From Lithospermum erythrorhizon (taxonomy: Eukaryota > Streptophyta > Magnoliopsida > Boraginales > Boraginaceae): a stretch of DNA of 64,000 bases. The position numbers and the translations under genes were made by a program. This document shows positions 24,170 to 36,388 of this stretch, in pieces; the stretch's first letter is position 1, and each line of letters starts with the position of its first letter. Below the pieces are notes generated by a model that searched no databases, had not been told where the DNA came from, and was given only the letters and a program-made list of their open reading frames with translations. The stretch is from the NCBI GenBank assembly GCA_019722365.1, contig JADFUC010000764.1, forward strand, positions 1 through 64,000, read 5' to 3'.

Positions 24170-25905
24170 CTTCATGACATTGATCGTATATTTGCAAACT
24201 TTCTCTGAGGAAGAGCACAATCAACATCAATACATTAATTGGAAATTCCTTCATCTTGACACTAAGAAAGGAGGATTAGTTTTAAGCATCTTCACCATTT
24301 CAACCTTGCCCTTCTTGCCCGTAATGGTTGGCGACTCATTCACCTTCCAACCACACCTATGTGCACCACTCTAAAATCAAAATACTTTCCTACCACTACC
24401 CCTCTTGATGCAACACTCAAATCAAATGCCTCTTGGACATGGAAAAGTCTTCATTCTGGCATCACTTGTATTAGAGATACTATGGTTTGGACAATCGGAA
24501 ATGGTTCCTCTATAAATATTTGGAAGGACAATTAGATTCTCATCTTTAACTTGCCAAACCTAGAAATTTTCCGCAACTACTCTGCCAGACCGAGTTACCC
24601 TACTCTTGGATCTGAACTAGATACTCGTTAATTCCATATGTTGGAATACATCACTACTCAGAGCCATTTCCCCCCCCCACACATTGTCTCCCTCATCCTC
24701 AAAATTATTCCAATAGGGGACCATGACTGTCATGCTTGGCCAAAAGACTCCTTCCACACCAGAGACGTTTATGATAACCTCAACAAAAAGTACAAAAACA
24801 ACCTAACATCCGCCTCCACCGTCCCCCTTATTCCCAAACAGATCAACTTTGGAAACTTCCATTTTCCTAGAAAATTATAATTTTCTTTTGGAAACTTGTG
24901 CTCAATAGGCTCCCCACTTTTTATCTTCTAGCAAGAAAAACTAAAAATATCATTGACTCCCTTTGTAAGCTTTTTCGACTTCACAATGAATCATGTCATC
25001 ACCTTTTCTTTTATTGTAATTTCATTAAAACCTTATGGTCTTATTTTCAAATATATTTTCCCTCACCCACCTCCATTCAAAATTATCTTTCACTTTTTAT
25101 TTTAAAAAATTGGACCCAAAATACTATTTATGAGCTCCTTCTTTTTGGTAGTACTCTTTGGGTTACATGGCTTATCAAAAATGAAGTCATCTTTAAGCAA
25201 GTTGATCCGCTCACAGCCAATGGTACCGAATGTACCTCTAAGTTGGCAAGTGATTGGTTGCACCATCCAAAAAAATTAATTTGTAGTCTCTTAATAGAAA
25301 TTCTCAGAACAAAGATGATAGACCAAAGAGATCATGTTTTCTCTTGATCAATTATCGACTCACTTATTTTCAGTCCTTTGCGTTCAACATTGCATGAAAG
25401 AGACACGAGATTTATCTTATTATTTCCAATGATAGACAACAGAATGGCAACTTGAACTCTTCATTAAAAGGATCACGAAATACAAGAAATTAAAGAATGC
25501 GCCTCGTCAACTCGATACTAGTAGTTATGACACCATGGATACGGTCGCTCGTTCAGCGTGAATGCATTTGGAGAAAAAAATATACCTGACCGCTCCTCTC
25601 GTTAAAGAACTTAATTTAAATACGGTTTATATAAATTCTTGATAGATTATTCTCATAAGTATGGTATAGGAACTACCACAAGCTCAAGAGTAGTGATGGA
25701 TGGATTGATTCGTTGAAAGAAGGAAATCAAAGAAATTGTGATATTGTCTGGCTGCCAATTAGTATTTGATGTTTTTTAAATTTAAAAGATGTTGTTTTTT
25801 ATACTTTCAACTATGTTCCTTGTAATTTGGCCTCATGTAATAGCCGAGAAGGCTATGGACAAGTTTCTTTTGTATAATGAGATGAATTACCTATAAAAAA
25901 AAGAT
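24170..25905 (+). mobile_element. LINE, 5'-truncated, plus strand
   Basis: The 3' half of a plant non-LTR retrotransposon. Bases ~24230-24560 encode the end of the reverse transcriptase in three frames (NWKFLHLDTKKGGL, then a stretch resembling LHHFNLALLARNGW, then SWTWKSLHSGITCIRDTMVW and IGNGSSINIWKDNW). A 149-codon frame at 24898-25347 encodes the zinc-binding zf-RVT region. The element ends with aattacctataaaaaaaa at ~25886-25905, a short A tail typical of LINE 3' ends. Frame breaks in the RT end make it defective, although the zf-RVT frame is open. Confidence 0.8.
24898..25347 (+). pseudogene. LINE zf-RVT domain fragment
   Basis: A 149-codon frame begins in a context reading FWKLVLNRLPTFYLLARK. 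The spaced residues CKLF, then NESCHHLFFYCNFIKTLWS, give the C..C....E...H.F..C......W pattern of the zf-RVT domain that follows the reverse transcriptase in plant LINEs. LWVTWLIKNEVIF is the usual following block (IW..RN..IF). The start codon is not a true start; this is the inside of a former ORF2. It may bind RNA or DNA during reverse transcription; that role is not established from sequence. Confidence 0.75.
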
Positions 25906-26339
25906 AAAATGTTTTTACTCCATTCTACGATAGATACAGTCCCATCATAAATGAGACAACCATATTCGACGTATGGAAATTACATTTCAAGCCAGCCATT
26001 TCACAGGGGATTGGGGCCCTATATTATTCGAGCCATCCCAGCCCCGACTTGCGAGCTTCGACTCCGCCATAAAAAAACACCCTTCCATTCTGAGACGGTA
26101 ATATAGAAAATTTTAGGGCATACCCCTGACGAGAACAAAATCAAACAAGGGAAGAAAACAACAAAAATCAAAGATAATATTTGTATCTAATGTAAGGAAT
26201 TTTCTACTCCTTGGCTGAACATGGTAGAATGCCTAAAATGAGTTGATCGAATCAAACTCTAGGTATCCGCCTCTCCTCGATATGTACATTTTGCAACCGA
26301 TCTTGCAACGGTAGCGGGTTTATCTTGAATATTATGCTT
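25906..26339. other. Spacer between LINE fragments
   Basis: No recognisable gene. On the minus strand it lies just downstream of an RNase H remnant and could be the decayed tail of that element, but only a short open stretch (~26220-26340) supports this. Confidence 0.3.
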
Positions 26340-26645
26340 TTACTCGATTAAGTGAGTTATATGATCCACCCAGGATAATTGAGCCGTGCCCACTTTGTAC
26401 AACTGACCCAGCATGATCAATGACCGCATGGAATGCGGCTCGATGATCACTTTGCTACAATTTCGGTCTGACGTAGCATGAGCCGTCATAAACCGCCAAA
26501 AACTTGAATGAAGGCGGAAGAGCTTAGAAGCGTGGTGAAAGCCTTGAGAACCTCCTACATGGTCACGAAGAATCGCACCTCCCATGAAGACTTTGATGAC
26601 AATAGGAACCATCCACGTTCAGCTTTGTATTTTACGTATGATATT
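26340..26645 (-). pseudogene. Plant RNase H-like (RVT_3) fragment
   Basis: On the minus strand, bases ~26640-26605 encode KLNVDGSY, the standard beginning of the RVT_3 domain in plant LINE-derived proteins (the D is catalytic). After a one-base shift the 90-codon frame reads GGAILRDHVGG, then a degraded middle and VIIEPHSM..LI, corresponding to the usual v.vE.Ds..lv block. In this copy the second catalytic Asp is replaced (PHS for TDS). It is on the opposite strand from the neighbouring LINE at 24170-25905, so it belongs to another insertion. Confidence 0.65.
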
Positions 26646-26689
26646 TTTTATGACATAATTGATATCTGAATTAACATTATCACTTTTTT

Positions 26690-26890
26690 ACATTTTAAAA
26701 CATATAGGGATAATGAAGTAAATTATTTTGTCAAACCAACTTATAAGTTGGAGCCAAATTATTGTTAAAAAAGGAAACAATTTGCTACTTTTTCATAAAA
26801 GTTGTTTTTCAACTTATAAGTTACAATTACTTATAAGTTCAGTGATACTCAAACACTTATTTTTTGTCAAAGCAACCAAACACAATGGGT
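26690..26890. repeat. Palindrome-rich block, probable MITE remnant
   Basis: The self-complementary word aacttataagtt occurs at ~26739 and ~26814, with further cttataagtt copies to ~26839, in AT-rich sequence that can fold back. No clear target-site duplication was identified. Confidence 0.4.
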
Positions 26891-28100
26891 ATTTTCATTA
26901 GATTTCTAAGCAAATAATAGAGTGAAATGACTAAAAATAATAAAATTTGTGATGTTATGGCCCATATATTTTTATTCACTCACCTATTCACTCCTAAATT
27001 TATAACCTCCATATTTTACGGTTATTTTTTTTTCCTCTCATATTTTCTCTTTTTTCAATTATATAAAAAAATAAAAATATATCTTTCATCATAAATATAG
27101 ATTAAAAAGGTCTCTCATTCAACACCCATATATAATATAATATTTTATACTTTTTAAAATATAATTTTATTCTAGATTTCTATTGAATTATTTGAAATAT
27201 TCATTTTTCAAGTTTGGAGCGAAAAATAGGAAATCTACTAAAGAACATTCATAAATCATTAATAGCAAAAATAAAAAAAAGTGAAATAAATCCAAGATTC
27301 AAAATTGAAGTGAATAAGATCTCCATATGTTTTTATTGATTTGTTTATTTTCAGTTATAAAAATGGAAGGAATAGTAAAATAAATCCGAAAAGAATGGTG
27401 TTCCTCGTTCGTTTGAATATAGAAGTTGAAAGGTCTTTCACTTGTGTTTTAAATCCGACGGGGTTAAAGAATGGCGTTCGATATTTATTGGTAGCGAGGG
27501 ATTCACATGCTTGAATTGGTCTGGCCGGAGTCACATACGCATTGATGCGTATGAAATTTTAGAAGATCTAGAACTTTTTAATCAAATTTGAAGTTTTTCA
27601 ATTATGTTATTTTCGAGTTGGACGTTAAATAAAATTTAGATGCTTTCAGAAACGAAAAAATGAAATTAGGAATATGGTAGTGTTCGTTAACCACACGAGT
27701 CCGGTCTGAATGGACCTATTATATTATGTTAATGTTTATTATTAGGGTTTAAGTTTAGTATTGATTGTCTATATATATAGACATATTCTATTACAATAGG
27801 ACAACAATCATTATCAATAAAATATTATTTATAGAATTTATGAGCTTCCTCGACACCAGATGAGGAAGATCAGAAAAAAGCTGTTGCAATATTTTGCACA
27901 ATGAGGTGATTAGTTCATGTATTTTTTTCCCTGAGTTAGTCCAAAGTCAACAGCAGAACACTTGGAATGAAACAAGAAACTTAAAATATACTCCGTAACA
28001 AACAGATCAGGGCATTGCCTTACAACTGTTCAGTAATAACAAAAATGTGAGGAGAGTAAAGGGATAATAGTAAGTTATCCAAAAGTTGAAGGAGGGTCAC
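26891..28100. other. AT-rich region and 3' flank of the sterol gene
   Basis: No gene seen. Bases ~27750-27850 contain a perfect tctatatatatagac-type palindrome, caataggacaacaatcatta and an aataaaat word, which could be an LTR leader remnant. The last ~150 bp (27950-28123) should be 3' untranslated sequence of the minus-strand gene; no clear AATAAA signal was found there. Confidence 0.35.
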
Positions 28101-28123
28101 AAGAGCAAATCAGTTACAATCCA

Positions 28124-31100
28124 CTATTCCTTTTTATCGAACAAAGACGTTCCGGGAATAGTGGATTTCAATTTTTCTCCAAATCTTCGGATCAGACTAT
28201 CTATTGCATCCTGTTTCCTCTCGTAAATGATGGAAGCAACCAAAACAGTAGGAAAAACTGCAATTGGAACCAACAAAAAACAATACAATGTGATCATTAA
28301 ACATCTTAATGGAATTGCCGCTGCACAAAATGGTAGATAGGACATAAAAAACCTTAATGCAAGATAAATGAATAAATCAAAGCTTACGAACTTGTCAAAC
28401 ACACAGATTTACATGTAGGGAGAACAGAAAGAGTAAACCAACCTATAACAAACGAAGTGTGGAAAGAAATGGTGCCAAGGAAGCTGATAACTGATAGAAA
28501 GAAGACCACCTGTTCAATAGGAAGATTAGTGATATAAACACTAATACTATAATTTAGTAATTCCATGTCTTTGTCTGCAGTTACATATGAATTTCACTAC
28601 ACGATTGTTCTTATATTTCTCTGGTTTCATGAGATCGAACTTAGAAGGGAAAAATCTTAACACGATTGATCAGTTCATAACTTCATGTGTTCATGAGAGA
28701 TGAATTAGATTTAGTCTTAAGGTGATTGATCAGTTAATGAGAGATGGAATTAAATTGTTCTAAAAATTGGGCAAAATGGAATTAAATTGTTCTAAAAATT
28801 GGGCAAAAGTATACATCCCTAACAAATTGAGATGAAGGTAGTAATAATGACGCAGTGCTGCAGACGGAAGTAGGTCCACGCCATGTTGTATACTCTTCTA
28901 TAGTAATTTTAAAACCAAGTAACATAAAATTCATATATAAAATTCAACACGAACAGAGTTATTGATGGATTTTAGTGGCTCCGATGATACAAATCCAAAG
29001 GAAATTAACAAACTAGATACAGAGAAAACTGTACAATTAAGTTAATACCTTGAAGAATAACATCCAATCCTTTCCTATGGCAAGAGATTTCAGTCCATTT
29101 GTTGCAGAATTCCACAAAAACGTTACTGATCCAGCAATTTGTCGCGACATGTCTTCTGAGACATGGAACTTGGACTCGTGAATTTTCTCAATCTTATACC
29201 CAAACCTGAGCCAACGACAAAAAGACGAGTTTAATGATTGAATATCTTCAGGTTTTTGAGATGATAGAAATCATTATACACATGTCAGTGTCATCGTGTC
29301 GATGACTGCGAAGAGACTCAAAGCCAGAAGGCGAGTCGGGCGGGGGAGCAGAAGTATACAGCCGTAACAGGGATACTGTTTACTAATAGACCAAGATCGA
29401 AATGCCAACACTACCTACTACTTCACAATAGATAAGAAGCCTATGTAGTGAAATGAGCCATTTTGATTTATTCCATTATATCCAAGAGCTAGAGAATTAA
29501 AATCTTTGACTCCATAGGACATGGAAACTTGTCAACTAATAAATGCACAGAAAAATCAAGAGGATTTCCTTTCAGGAGATACCATAAAATAAGAATCATG
29601 AGGCGAAGACTCGGGTCTCTCTATAGTATATATAGCTTTTTAGGGTGATGGGAGCATGAAGTTTTAGCTCAAGGACATCATGGGGTTGAATTTCTCAGAG
29701 AGAGGAAGAGAAAAGACATACAATTTCTGAGGTAATTTTCCATTGATAAATAATAAAACTGTTGCTACCAAAAGAAGCTTGGCGACGGCAGTCACAATAG
29801 TGTATCCAGATGCGACAAAATGGAAGTAAAAAGCAACCAGGAAAAGCATCATCATTAGGGTTTGCTTTTTATCTCTCCAAAGTAATGCGTCAGCCACTGA
29901 TAATGAAAAAGGCAAGGTATATCAGAATCATATAAGGAAGCGAAGGAAGGAAGTTACTTCTTTAGACACCAAGACTGTAGAGCTCATTAAGCACTCTCAA
30001 ATTATAAATTTACTCAATTCTTAATATCATGCAGCACTTAGAAGCATAGTACACGCAGTAAAGTAGAAAGATAAACTGTACCTCTTCCCTCTGCAGGAGT
30101 TTTAGACGCATTGGATGGACCATCTTTTTTGGATTGCGATCCAGCCCTCAAGTGTTGATAAGAATCAATAGTTCTTCTGATACCCTCCTGTACAAAACAA
30201 CTTCAAACTCAGTCGGGGAACATACATACAAGAAACACTTCATTTAGAAGTCTTATGATTGCATGGTTACTACATAAACCAGTTACCGATATGCTTATAA
30301 GATCCAATAAAAAAATGTGGGCAGTTTTTCCTCACAAATGCGAAGGTGCATATCAATGCAGCAAGCCACCAACTCATTCAAACATGATCCTAACCATATA
30401 GGTGTTCAGTTTACACTATAGTCACGCTTATAAGATATGAATGAGAAGGAACACGTTTAATTTACGATATGAATGAGAAGGAACCTGCAGAGGCACAATA
30501 GGTGTGTAGCCAAGCCGATCATTTGCTTTTGAGCAATTAAACGTTCGGCTCTGAGAGATAAGTCTGATTCTAGAGGGCGTCAACTGTGGAACTTTCATTC
30601 CATATGGTCCAAAGATCTTATAGACTAACTCGACAATGTAGGCAATTGGCATCAAAACAGCAGCAGGAATTCTAATCCTTGGCCTGCATGGCATAAGAAA
30701 TTAGAAAGGAGAAAGTACAGCATAACAATTAGTGAACTAGAATTAATACTGGAGACAATTATTACCAAGAAAATGAACATAATCTAACCTCAGCCACACA
30801 ACAAACCAGTGAAGGGAGAATGTTGGTGGGGTCAGTAATTCAACCAGAGTGTCGACTGGCTGAACCAGTGAACTACAATATGATACTCCCTCCAATTATT
30901 ATGGTTTCCAATGTGAAAGTTTGACCCATAATACTCAAATTACATTTCTTAAGAGAATTTCATATCATGAGGGGGTTGGATAATCTGTAACCTTACACCC
31001 TGACAACGAGGAGGCTGTTTAGAATTAACCCGTAGAGTGAAGACAAACACTATTTACTACTTTGTATAATGATAAATTTTGATTTATTCCATTATATCTA

Positions 31101-34100
31101 AGAGCTAGAGAATATAAAATTTTTTACTCCATAAGACATGGAACTAAACTTAGGCTGAGAATTAAATTATAAATTTTTTTTCAAACAAATCAAATGATAT
31201 GAAATTAATATTTATTAGAATAAGGAATAGAAGGTAATTTGTGGTCAAAGTTTGGGCAAGAAAACTGAAAACATCAATTTGGAGGGGGAATACATCATGA
31301 ATTATGATTAACAATAGTATCCATACCATTTTTCATACAACATAATCATGGTGTATATCAATTGAAATGTCTCACAAATATACATTTCGAAGCCTAATTA
31401 ATTAAAATGTCTCATGGCTTATATCGAAGCAACTATTTATGAATTTATAGGTATCATCCCATAGTGGTTGGCAATAAGTGAAATTTAGAAAAAGAAAAAA
31501 GTTAGTTGCTATCTATATGGTTTTTTTCACAGTGCCTTCAAGCATCTTTTCAAGTTTCCACGCAAATTTTATATGCAGCACGTACAGTTTCCAAATGTAG
31601 TGTTCCATTCAAGGATAACTACCGCTAAGGTAGAAAATGTGAAGGAGAACGAATAAGGTAGAAAAGACCAAGTTGAGTTAAGATAATTTTCTATTCAATT
31701 CAGTTCTCTAAAGACGCATTGAAAATTCAAGTTGAAATATAACGGAAATGCTGACTTCCAATTAGAATATATAAAATCTCAACTGAGATGGGAACTTGAT
31801 TAAACTTTAGGATATAATATTGAGTGAATCCAAGCTTGAAGAAGAGACGAGAAGAAGGATTATGGATTTACTCATTGATGACAAATGCATTTCAAATTAC
31901 AAAATTAAAAAGAGAATCAAGCTCGAAGAACCAAGAGAAGAAGGATAATTGATATACTCATTGATGTTTTGCATTTCAAATTACAATATGCAATGCAATC
32001 ATTTCATCTACCATTTGCACAAGTTATGTATTGCAATTGCCAACTACCCCCACTCTCATCATTGTTGCAACTATACTCACGTGCTATAATACGGAGTAAA
32101 AATTTATTTGCAAAACTAATTGATTGAGAGTCACAACAATAAACTAATTTTTTCTGTCAACTTCCTAAGCTTACTAGTATTACTACTTAGTTTCATGTAC
32201 TTAGTAAGTACAATATCTACTATCTGAACTATAGAAGGGCATGGAGATGTTCAAATATATCTGACATGAAAAGAGTAGGAAACTGATTAGTGTAAGGATC
32301 CCAAGGGAAAAAGACAAAAAACATGAGTATTGTCTTCATCTCTTGCTCCTTCCACCAGACTACAGCCCCCACGTCTGTCACAACTCAAATGAAAGAGATG
32401 TCACAACACGTGAAACAAGTGAAGGAGATGTCATGTATTTTTACATCTAAATTAAGGGGGTTTTATCTTTGATTCTCAAATTAACTCATTTGAATACCTC
32501 CCAGAGAAATTACATGATCTGATGATGTGGAAAAGTAAAATTTCTATATAGTTGTATTCAATGGATGGTTCACAACACGTATACACTTAAAATATCCTCA
32601 ACTCCTAGTTGAACAAGATAATTGAAAGAGAATCAAGAAGGTTCAATTTATGCCTGATGACAGGAAGAATTGATTTCCAAACAAGTATTTGGTAATTCAT
32701 ATAACTAGAAGATCGGTGAACAACATTAAAAGAATACCTTTCATAACCAAGACCTTCAAGAATTAGAGAGACAAACTCCCAGAATTTTATAGGATCCGAA
32801 TTTGTGATGAAGTATGCCTGAAAAGTGATTCACTTTCAGTATTTTCACTAATCACCAACACCTATAATTCACCAAATAATCTGCGCATCTATTGTTAATG
32901 GTAATAAGCTGTTTAAATGCAACTACAGACCTCAAAGAGAGAGAAACAGATGGGAGCCTTTCTCTGTGAAGCTCTTTTGAATAACAGGCATATGTTATAT
33001 AATATTTGGTGATATTTTTGACGTACTTTACTCTTAACTTGGTAAGTTTGATTTGAATCAAAGTTGTGCATCAATTAAGGCTACAAATTTGTTAATTTTG
33101 AGTTTTGACCTTTGAACGAATTCTTTATATTTAGGTCTGACCATTAAAGCAAAAGTACTGTCACATTATACAATATCTCGCTAAAATAATCAATAGTTGA
33201 TTTTAACGAATATGAGCTAGTTGTAGATTGTGTGATACAAAATCATGTTCATGCTGCAAATAACTTTTGGTAACAGCATGATACCTAAGTACTTATGACA
33301 TGTCACATGCACACAAGAAAAGCTGCTCAAGAACTGACCTCCCCTGCAGCTTTCTCTGCCACTAATCCTTCTGAAGCTAGAGCTCTTTCAGCACATATAT
33401 GGGCATGTGCCACATTCTCGACGTAAGTAAAATCATACAAATTGTTTCCATTCCCAATGATGAACTGAACATATAAAATGAAACATCTTAAATAAAATAT
33501 GACAAAATATTCATCACATATATGCAAAGGCAGAAATAACACAAGCAGCATATGAAGACTTCCAAATGATCAGAAGATAAACAGAAAGCCTGGGTGTGAA
33601 TTAATTTTCCACATCCAAAAATGAAACAGAAGACCACAGGAGAAATTGAAATGTAGCTTCAGAACAACGCCCCAACCTCATAATTTTCACTTATTATACA
33701 AAATCCAGTGGTCATGAACATTAATAAAGATTGTAAAACCTTTAGTGGTCCTAGCCATTGTCAAAGATTACAGAAACCAACCCAAACCAGTAAAATAACT
33801 TCAATTACATAATTTACTATTGTATAACAAAGTCGTAGTGGTTCAAAGTTTAATATGAAAATATGGCAAAACAAATATATTAGAACTAGTACACGAAGGA
33901 GTAAACATGTACTTTGGATTTCCCAGCTCTTGCAGCAGATACCAATGATGGAACTAGCAATCTGTCACCAGGGCCAAAAATACTGCTAGGTCGAATGCAG
34001 CAGGTTAGAAGACCATTTTTACCATTTGATTTGATAACTATTGCCTCTCCTTCAGCTTTAGTAGCAGAGTATGAATCATTATGCTGACAATCCAAAGTAA

Positions 34101-35899
34101 CAGGGTTAACCTTCTAGGTGTAGGATTCAAACAACAGGTCCAAAATGGTAACTTAAAATCCAGCTCTTCGTCAGTTGTTAAGCAAAGGGTGTATTAAATA
34201 ATCAGTCAACCATCATTTCCAAAGGGGTCAATACTCAGAAAAATTGAACGTTTTGCTACGTAGTATACAAAATCTTAATAATGGATTAATCATACACATA
34301 CAACAATGTCAAGGAACTAGAGTAAGGAAACTTGTTAGAATTATAAAATATGCAATGTGTAACCAACTTCGCAGGCTAAATTGTTACCTTAGCTGGATAA
34401 GGTAGTGACTCGTCGCCATTAAATATTCCACGTACTCCATCAGAGACTACACTAGGCGAGCTTGTATATATTAGCCTTTTGACTTTCAGCTCTACACAAG
34501 CGTCAATAACATTCTGAGTACCTGCCATACAAAAATGCAACAGAAGGAAGCTGTCAATAGATTAAGAAATCAGAAAAGTTTACAAGCACGAATAAACTCG
34601 TGCACTACATTCCACCAATAGTGAGTGAGTACCCTGAACATTAACCGAATGGTGGAGTTTGTAGCTATTGATGGAAGAATTTGGAGCTGCCATGTGGAAA
34701 ACAACCTCAGCTCCTTCGAGACCTGCAAAGATAAAGTAGCATCTTCAAGTAAGAATCTCACAAATTAGCTAGTTAGATGTTAGTAAATTCAGCTTACAAA
34801 GCTTATGGACGTCAACTTTTACGATTCGCCTGCAAATCACATTAGTCTCATAAAAAGATTCCCTCCATCCCTATCTGATTGAAAGATTTTTCCTTATTCT
34901 AAAAGTTAATAAATACATTTGAGGAAATGCCATATCAGGTGCCAATTAGTTTATTAAAATTTGTTATGGAAATTCAAAAGAATAATCTTGATAGTCTAGT
35001 TTGATATTCAATGTCAAAATCAACACACTATGTAGCATGAATCGACACACATAATACATGGGACGGACCTACAGCTAGAGTAGGCTATTCACACATGATT
35101 ACCCTACATAAAAAATATAGCTTAGATGGTAAAGATTTTAACTACTTACAAAAGATCCTTAGTTCAAAACTTATTCCAAGATTTTTTTTTTTTTTTTACT
35201 TTTATTCACTTCTATTCTCTCCAAAATGAATACCATGTTAAATATTTATACTCTATTTTAAATGATGAAATGAATACTCGTATTGAAATCCTAAATCTGT
35301 CCCTGCATAATATCGATGTTAATCAAAATTATCGTGTTAATAGTAAAATAGATTCAAATACTATTTTTTGATATATTTTTCACCAAATATGATACTCCCT
35401 CCATCCCCGTTTCCCATTTTGTAAGGGCACTTTACTTTTGCACTAAACTACTACTTTCATCCATTTTCTAAAACTAAAAGAAGTAATTTTGGGACTGCCA
35501 AAAAAGGAAAAGTGTCCTTAGAAAATGAGATGGAGGAAGTACAAGACTACAACATATAACAAATATTTGAGTTCAAAACTTTAAAATTGAACTAAACCAA
35601 ACCAAGCAACGTCTTGTCTTATCCACCAAATGGGGTCGAATGAATAAAAAGATTTGACCTTTGAGGAGTTGGGACATGTTGCAAAGATCCATGGAGACAT
35701 ATTTGGCAAGGCCAGATTGGAGAGCTTGAGCAAGAAGACCATCTTCCTCATGAGATTCGAGTTGAATAGTGGGCGACAAATCAGCAATGCATACGGAGAA
35801 CATCTGATAGCGAATCAGCATTTCCACCAAATGGCGAGCAGCGAATCCTCTCCCTCCCGTCACCACACACCAGCGAGAACACATGCTTGATTCGTTCAT
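28124..35899 (-). CDS. 3BETAHSD/D2: Sterol-4alpha-carboxylate 3-dehydrogenase (decarboxylating) with C-terminal reticulon domain
   Basis: The enzyme oxidises the 3beta-hydroxyl of 4alpha-carboxysterols with loss of CO2, part of sterol C4 demethylation at the ER. Exons, transcription order: 35899-35659, 34722-34633, 34521-34388, 34083-33913, 33464-33339, 32817-32738, 30683-30485, 30187-30082, 29896-29722, 29205-29049, 28509-28443, 28257-28124. All 11 introns are GT-AG and the phases match, giving 1680 bp (559 residues plus TAG); Arabidopsis At2g26260 is of similar length (~564, recalled). Domains: Rossmann motif TGGRGFAA (14-21), TSSPSVV (130-136), catalytic YSATK (Tyr160, Lys164), and reticulon domain from VADALLWRD (383-391) with hydrophobic stretches ~396-435 and ~494-526. 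The start is fixed by an in-frame TAG 12 bases upstream of the ATG. The start of exon 12 was chosen because it gives gap-free alignment; an alternative acceptor near 28320 would add 21 residues. The symbol is by homology. Confidence 0.93.
28744..28807. repeat. 32 bp tandem duplication in intron 10
   Basis: Two perfect head-to-tail units beginning atggaattaaattgttctaa, period 32. A second, looser duplication (gattgatcagtt...gagagatg) lies just beside it at ~28665-28745. Confidence 0.85.
29407..29526. repeat. Intron 9 copy of an intron-shared repeat
   Basis: The core ttttgatttattccattata, then aagagctagagaat and gactccataggacatggaac-like words, recurs at ~31047-31143 in intron 6 of the same gene in the same orientation. 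This suggests two copies of one small element. Confidence 0.6.
30884..31292. mobile_element. Stowaway-like element in intron 6
   Basis: The left end is TA-CTCCCTCCAATT; the right end, read on the other strand, is TA-TTCCCCCTCCAAATT. This gives TA flanks and imperfect inverted termini over ~409 bp. It contains the repeat shared with intron 9 (31047-31143), so it may be composite. Confidence 0.5.
31826..31988. repeat. Tandem duplication of ~85 bp in intron 6
   Basis: Two diverged units starting gaatccaagcttgaagaaga (31826) and gaatcaagctcgaagaacca (31914). Both end in gcatttcaaattacaa. Confidence 0.75.
35058..35305. mobile_element. Small non-autonomous hAT-like element in intron 1
   Basis: The ends are ATGGGACGGACCTA and, on the other strand, CAGGGACAGATTTA, similar to the CAGGGGCGGA termini of plant hAT elements. 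The flanks cataatac (35050-35057) and cataatat (35306-35313) form an 8 bp target-site duplication with one mismatch. Inside are a tagcttagatgg word, a ttagttcaaaactt word and a T16 run, which recall tRNA-like promoter boxes but are too degraded to call a SINE. Confidence 0.6.
35393..35541. mobile_element. Stowaway MITE in intron 1
   Basis: About 149 bp flanked by TA. The left terminus is CTCCCTCCATCCCCG and the right terminus read in reverse is CTTCCTCCATCTCAT. The CTCCCTCCRTCC terminus is the Stowaway (Tc1/mariner MITE) signature. It lies within intron 1 and does not touch a splice site. Confidence 0.85.
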
Positions 35900-36245
35900 T
35901 GATTGAGTGTGCTATGTTACAAATTTAACCAACCATTACCAATTAAAATCAGTAAACACCCATTTGAAGAGTTAGTAGCAATTGAAAAGAAGAAAAACGA
36001 TTTTCTCTACTCAACACCTTCTTTACATCTATCATATTGTCTTCTGGTATTACTCCGTACTTTATTATAGTTTGGTAGATATAAGATTTTTGTCCAAGGA
36101 AAAAGACCCATTTAATTAACTGCATAACAGATAAATAGAATAAAATTATACTCGCATTTGGTGGATGTTGAAGAAGAAATGATGAGCACATAAAGTAGAA
36201 ATTGATACAGGCCATTTACATAAATTGCTCCTGTTCATTTCACCT
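35900..36245 (-). promoter_or_regulatory. Likely 5' UTR and promoter region of the sterol gene
   Basis: The in-frame TAG at 35912-35914 precedes the start codon. The proximal ~120 bp on the minus strand are pyrimidine-rich (tttttcttcttttcaattgc), as in many plant leaders. A TATA-like word, TATAATAAA, lies at ~36061-36069, about 160 bp upstream of the ATG. No transcription start can be fixed from sequence. Confidence 0.35.
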
Positions 36246-36388
36246 TAATTAGATCCGGAGGAGTCGTCTTCAAGGGTTGTGAGCTTGGTCAGCTTCGAGG
36301 ACAAATATTCAAGAATGGATCTAAAGACCAACAATATTTTTCACTTACAAAATCAGCTTTTTTATTGTATCATCAGCCACTCTGCTGT

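Noticed and set aside
34855..34930. Stowaway-like word ttccctccatccctat in intron 1
   Set aside because: Only one terminus is present; no matching inverted end or TA-flanked partner was found nearby.
35118..35198. tRNA-like words (tagcttagatgg, ttagttcaaaactt) followed by a T16 run, as in a SINE or tRNA gene
   Set aside because: The boxes are degraded, no cloverleaf can be formed, and the stretch is inside an element with hAT-like ends and an 8 bp duplication.
35654..35890. 78-codon plus frame opposite exon 1 of the sterol gene
   Set aside because: Antisense shadow of a strongly conserved exon.
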